A stretch of DNA of 64,000 nt from Undaria pinnatifida (taxonomy: Eukaryota > Sar > Phaeophyceae > Laminariales > Alariaceae). The notes under the pieces were generated by a model. That model searched no databases. It saw nothing but the letters and a program-made list of their open reading frames with translations, and was not told the origin of the DNA. Shown in pieces: positions 59,457 to 64,000 of the stretch. The stretch covers positions 6,003,042-6,067,041 of the forward strand of contig JABAKD010000022.1 of NCBI GenBank assembly GCA_012845835.1, in the 5' to 3' direction. A program made the translations under genes and the position numbers. Position 1 is the first letter of the stretch. Each line of letters starts with the position of its first letter.

Positions 59457-60085
59457 GTCCGCCAGACAACTACTGTTTGAAAACGTTGTGCAACTAGTTT
59501 CCTGTAGACAGTTTCTGTTTGAAAAAATTGTGCAACTAGTTGTCTGTATACAACTCCTGTTTGAAAAAGTTGTGCAACTAGTTGTCTGTAGACAATTTCT
59601 GTTTGAAACTGTTGTGCAACTAGTTGTCTGTAGACAACTACCGTTTGAAAAAGTTGTGCAATTGGTTGTCTGTAGACAAGTGCTGTTTGAAACAGTTGTA
59701 CAACTATTTATCTGCAGATTACTGCTGTTCGAAAAAGGTTGTGTTACTAGTTTCTGTAGACAACTATTGTTTGAAAACGTTGGGCAACTATTAATAGTTG
59801 TCTGTAGACACCTACCGTTGAGAAAAGCTGTGCGACTAGTTGTCCATAGGCAACTACTGTTGGAAAAGTTGTGCAACTAGTTGTCTGCAGACAACTACTA
59901 GGTGAAACGCTTATGCAACAAGTTGTTTGTAGACGACTACTGTTTGAATAACCTGTGCAACTAGTTGTTTATAGACAACTTCTGGATGAAACCCTCAGCA
60001 ACTAGTTTAGGGCTTACTACAGAGAAGTTGCGGCCGCGCACAACTTTTAGTCGTCTGATTAGTTGTCTGCGGACAACCTGTACGT
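59457..60085 (+). repeat. 42-bp palindromic tandem array, block 1
   Basis: About 14 units of 42 bp, later ones decayed. Each unit holds AGTTGTCTGTAGACAACT (8-bp dyad), CTGTTTGAAAAA and AGTTGTGCAACT (5-bp dyad). As 42 is divisible by 3, both strands stay open: plus QLVVCRQLLFEKVV (141 codons), minus NSSCLQTTSCTTFS (143 codons), 14-residue repeats. The block ends at TTGCGGCCGCGCACAACT (~60,031). It lies 250 bp after the WW gene stop. Confidence 0.9.
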
Positions 60086-60527
60086 GTACGTTGTTCGATA
60101 TGTGCTGCTCCCGATCAATATGTGCTAGTCCCGGTTGCCGCACCAAACCAAAACCATTGATATTTGCCTTTACATTTTCCACGTGAGTGCACATATTCTA
60201 TTGTTTTCGCGAGTGTGCCGTTACTGTCGCTGCTGCCGACAGGCCGGCTCCTCCGCCAGCCCCTGGCTCATTTGGTTGTGCACTATTGGTTGCTGCCATG
60301 TTGGCTATAGCGACTAGTTGTGCAGACAACTGCCGTGCGGGTGGGTGTTGTGTACAAACAGCACGGCGTGTGGCGGCGGAGCACCAGCACACCCTGCTGC
60401 AACTAACTGCTGTGGACAAATATTTCGGCGCGCAACAACTTTCAACTTTTGACGGCAGTGTCACAGCTTAGAGAATAATATTGTTATTGTTGCGCCTTGA
60501 AAACTCTTCGTCCACACCTTTCTCCGG
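60086..60527. other. Spacer between array blocks
   Basis: Non-repetitive apart from isolated CTAGTTGTGCAGACAACTGC near 60,312. Frames are open on both strands (e.g. 60,187-60,471) without recognisable domains. Confidence 0.4.
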
Positions 60528-60960
60528 GTAGTTGTCTGCAGGAAGAACAGCTGTCTGTAGAACTACTGTTTGAAAAAGGCGTGCATCAACTTGTCTGTAG
60601 ACAAGTAATAATGTTTGGAATTGTTGTGCAGTTGGTTGTCTGTAGACAACTACTGATCGAAAAAGTTGTGCAACTAGTTGTCTGCAGGCAACTATTGTGT
60701 GAAAAGGCTGTGCAGCTAGTTATCTGACAACTACTGTTTGGAAAAGTTGTGCAATTAGTTGTCTGCAGACAACTACAGTTTGGAAAAGCTGTGCAATCAG
60801 TTGTCGGTAGACAACTAAAAGGTGTGCAAATAGTTCTATGTAGATATCTACTGTTTAAAAAAGTTGTGCAACCCGTTGTCTGCAGACAACTACTGGGCGC
60901 AAAACCTATGCAACAAGTTGTTTAGGGACAACTAGTAAGTGGTTGCGGCCGCGCACAACT
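60528..60960 (+). repeat. 42-bp palindromic tandem array, block 2
   Basis: About 10 further units of the same 42-bp repeat, with more indels. It ends, as block 1 does, in CAACAAGTTGTTT followed by TTGCGGCCGCGCACAACT (~60,943), showing that a multi-unit segment with its boundary was duplicated as a whole. Confidence 0.85.
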
Positions 60961-63900
60961 AATAGTTGTAGTTTTTTTGTTTTAGTTGTACAGGGTGTGC
61001 AAAAATGCCTGCGTTTGGTAGGGATGGGAATGCGCTGTCGTGGTATGTACCTGGTACGACGAAACGTCACGAGGAAACACAGCCCAGTCAGGACGCTTGC
61101 CACACACACAAGTGCGAAATGCTTGGTTATGTTCATTGATTGTCTGGTCCACACATTACTTCCACGATCGCTGCGTTTGGCGACCAGAGTAGATTTCACC
61201 GTTCGGTCGATGCCGCAATGTACACCAAGCTACGTCATAGAGCACGGAAAACGTTACAGTAGCGATAATTTGGCGCAGGAATGGCTCGCAACCGTCGGCA
61301 TTATTTTGACGTGCACAGGTTTATATGAATACTTCGCCCCCGTGTGTTGAAACGGCCTAAACTCTGTAGATGTGGATGATTCATGACTGGATGCAGTTGT
61401 CATGTTTGCCGGGCCAACCATTGGAAGGGTGAGGCACGCCGACAACACCTACATTGTTGCTTGGGGAGTAGGTTTGGCGCACTGATACTGCGAGGTCCAT
61501 CGCGGGATTTTCTAGACAAGGCCAGCAAGTAAAGCCGAGGCGGCTCGCGTCTGGCCAAGGCGTTCCGAGGTGGTAGGCAAAGAAGATGCGTATGGCACCT
61601 GGCACGATGGGATCTCTCTACTGCCGGCCTACTAGTGCCTGTTGCCGGTATAGTGCCTGTGAAGTCGCTTGGCACGACAGGAGCCCGCAATACTAGGACC
61701 AGTATCGGTACTTCGCCCAACAGGGCTGGTTTCCGATACACTGCCCGTGTTCTCGGCTGGCACACATCGGCGCTATAACGAGACCGCCACTGTATGCATG
61801 TGACAAGACTCCAAAACAGTTGTGTGAGCCCCTAAGCTATTACTCACTGCCGTCCTTTCCTCTTTCGCCGTTTTTGGTAAATGTGCATACGGCAGTACGT
61901 TGTTCTCACGTAAGCGTGTCCTGCAGCGCTCGGACCATACTTTGTGTGCGTGAGTGTTATCCACGATAAAAACAGTGCTGAGAGGGTCATGTAGTCATGC
62001 AGTAACAGATATCGTTGTAGTGGTGAAGTGCTATTGACCACGTGCAGCTCAGTCTTGAGTTTCTTCGAGATTTTGTTGAATGCAAGTCACCTGAAAGGCG
62101 CAACAGCGGTGATCGATTAATCCCAACGCAGTATAGCGCTGGGTGTCGGTCGTACAGGGCTCATCACTTCAAAATGAACAAATGCGTCAGGTCCCGTGGA
62201 AGACCGTCTAGGCACACGTAATATACACATCGTAGCGCTTCCCTCGCGTGTCAACGAATCAAAAACGGTGGAAGGTAAGTTTGATGTTGTCTTTTGAAAG
62301 TCGCTCTGTTGTATTAATAGTTCCACACAACAGTTTTCAAGCTCATATCCTACTCTCTGCTAAAACCAGTCAAAGATCATTAGCTGGTGTGTCCTTGACA
62401 CACCGTGGCGTTCACCCCCATGGAAACGTTTGTGCGATCGAGGCTCCCAACCTGTTGGTGTGTTGTGTGTGCACCAGAATGCTGCGGATGCAGACGGCGG
62501 TGAACCCTACTTGCCGATGATCAACAAGATACGGTCAGTACAGCTCGTTCGAGAGTGCAATATTCAGAGCGATGAGAGATGATTTATTGGTGACTCAAAA
62601 ACAGTGTTACTGATTTTGGTTTGCTGGAGAAGAAAGCCGAACCTCCGGTGAAAAGAAGCATAGGGAGAAGAGGAGAAGGTGGAAGAGGAGGAGGAGGCCT
62701 TCAGGGGGCGGGAAGCCGTGCTGTCGAATCGTCCACGATAGAACAAAAGGCCAGACTATCCCAGCAGGGAAACCGCGCTGTAATGGGCACAACGAGATCG
62801 TTGATCCCGAGGTACTAACTGCTATGTTCCGATTGTCTCCCAATAACACCAAGGGGTGATTGTTCCACCGACGTTTCCCACCGTTGGTCGAACCCCTTCC
62901 GCATGTTTTATCCAGTACGATCTCTCAATTTTCCTGCGTAAAGTGTTTTCGGGCGCGATTTCCGGACATGGCGCAATCAATCAACGTGAAACATGTTTAT
63001 TTACATTATTATATTACCACGGGGTTGAGTCGGATTGGGTCTCGGGGGTGGAGGACTGGGCAGCTTTACACCGTACAGCTGGGCGGGTTTCGCCTTAATG
63101 AGTGCAAGGTTACGGTGGGGGGGGGTGGGGGGATTTTTTTCATGCAAAGCCGTAGTCGCGTAGTCGTATAACCATAGGCCATCGTATCCCTATAATGCGG
63201 GGACGGAGCACGTCGGATCTATACGGACAAAGCAGACACAGCGTGCACCAAGCGTGAAGCACCGCGGGGCGCTCGGCGAGTCGCGTGAAGGGCGACCTGC
63301 AACCAGCCAAGAACAAACGTCAGGTGGACTTCCGCGCCTTGTGCATTCTTCCTTGCGTACGGATGGCAGCTTCAAATCAATTTAACTGTTTTCAGGTGCA
63401 GTCACTTCCAGTGAAAGCAAAGGCTAGGTAGGGCGGTACGTTTGGGTCTTGTTCTCAGCATTTCCGGGTGGGGTTAGAACGTTTTCTTAGCGTTTTTCGT
63501 TTTGCAATATGCACCACAATGTGATTATGAATTCTGGCTTGCATGGTGTACAGAGCTTCTCGCGCGAGCGAATTCTCTCGGAAGTGACATAGGGGGCACC
63601 CCCGCGACCTTACCGTTGGTCTGGAACATGTACGAACATAGCAGTGGGCGGAATCGGCCCCCCGCCCTGGATGGAGGCGCGAAGAGGAACCGACCCACGC
63701 TAGGTAGGTGGGAGGTGTTGATGAGGTTTCCGATTGGTACGAACGTCGCAAAGCCGAACGACGAGGCACATATCAAGGTAGTCGCTCTGGGCAGGTCTAC
63801 GATTTTAAGTTGTCGTACGTCCGCGTCCACTTTGGTGACAATGACCTGGACGAGTCGGTGTAATCGGAAATAACGAAATTCGGGGTTCGCGGACAAGGTC

Positions 63901-64000
63901 GGCGTCGTGGGCGCCGTGACCTTGTATGGGCTTTTTGTTTAGTGTTTTTGGTTTCATTTTGTTGTGGTGAGTAAAGCCGAGCGTAGGCCGCGCAAGAAGC
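60961..64000. other. Mostly unassigned; weak exon candidates only
   Basis: Frames at 60,943-61,350 (+, ending TPSYVIEHGKRYSSDNLAQE) and 63,502-63,873 (+, with YEFWLAWCTELLARANSL) look moderately protein-like, but the second is open on both strands. 61,600-61,740 has loosely repeated TGCCGG/TACTAG pieces. No gene can be named. Confidence 0.3.
62191..62274 (+). CDS. Internal exon candidate
   Basis: Between a GCGTCAG acceptor and a strong GAAG/GTAAGT donor, one frame reads PVEDRLGTRNIHIVALPSRV then NESKTVE. A possible following exon starts after AATAG at 62,318 (VPHNSFQAHILLSAKTSQRS), in matching phase. No domain recognised. Confidence 0.25.

Noticed and set aside
59457-60960. CRISPR-like array
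   Set aside because: Repeats are head to tail with no unique spacers, unit length is 42 bp throughout, and the window is eukaryotic.

Overview
This is a eukaryotic nuclear genomic window of roughly balanced base composition, with very low gene density. The few credible genes are split by GT-AG introns, and most of the DNA is repeats and decayed transposons. There is no operon structure, rRNA, CRISPR array or intact tRNA. Non-LTR retroelement remnants, a multi-WW-domain gene and a divergent membrane-protein family suggest a protist or alga. A stramenopile such as a brown alga is my best guess, but this is inference; nothing in the sequence names the species.

Layout. 1-5.0 kb: a dispersed-repeat copy, then two ~0.45-0.6 kb direct repeats bracketing ~3.2 kb, possibly a decayed LTR-type element. 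5.39-12.93 kb and 45.31-53.0 kb: two ~7.6 kb arms of a large, diverged inverted repeat. Each arm carries a copy of one multi-exon membrane-protein gene (minus strand on the left, plus strand on the right). 12.9-27.7 kb: a LINE 3' fragment, a G-tract-rich composite repeat family, several tandem duplications and a higher-order satellite array. 27.73-31.26 kb and 36.23-39.75 kb: a second, younger inverted repeat (~3.5 kb arms) around a ~5 kb spacer that holds a broken reverse transcriptase and smaller repeats. 40-45 kb: a poly-Q exon candidate, more G-tract repeats and a recurrent 'MSxD' start module. 53.0-53.8 kb: the same G-tract family in opposite orientation. 54.2-59.2 kb: a plus-strand gene with three WW domains, two of them split by an intron at the same Tyr codon. 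59.46-60.96 kb: a 42-bp palindromic tandem array in two blocks. 61-64 kb: only weak exon candidates.

The best-supported genes are the duplicated membrane-protein gene and the WW gene. In the membrane-protein gene, several predicted exons (114, 165, 169 and a 247-nt coding segment) have exactly the same length in both arms although the flanking introns carry indels. It ends in a Gly-rich hydrophobic segment, and an upstream exon contains FPDVAIC. Both features loosely recall DEG/ENaC-type channels (hypothesis). The WW gene probably encodes a scaffold or adaptor that binds proline-rich ligands. Everything else is best read as mobile or satellite DNA.
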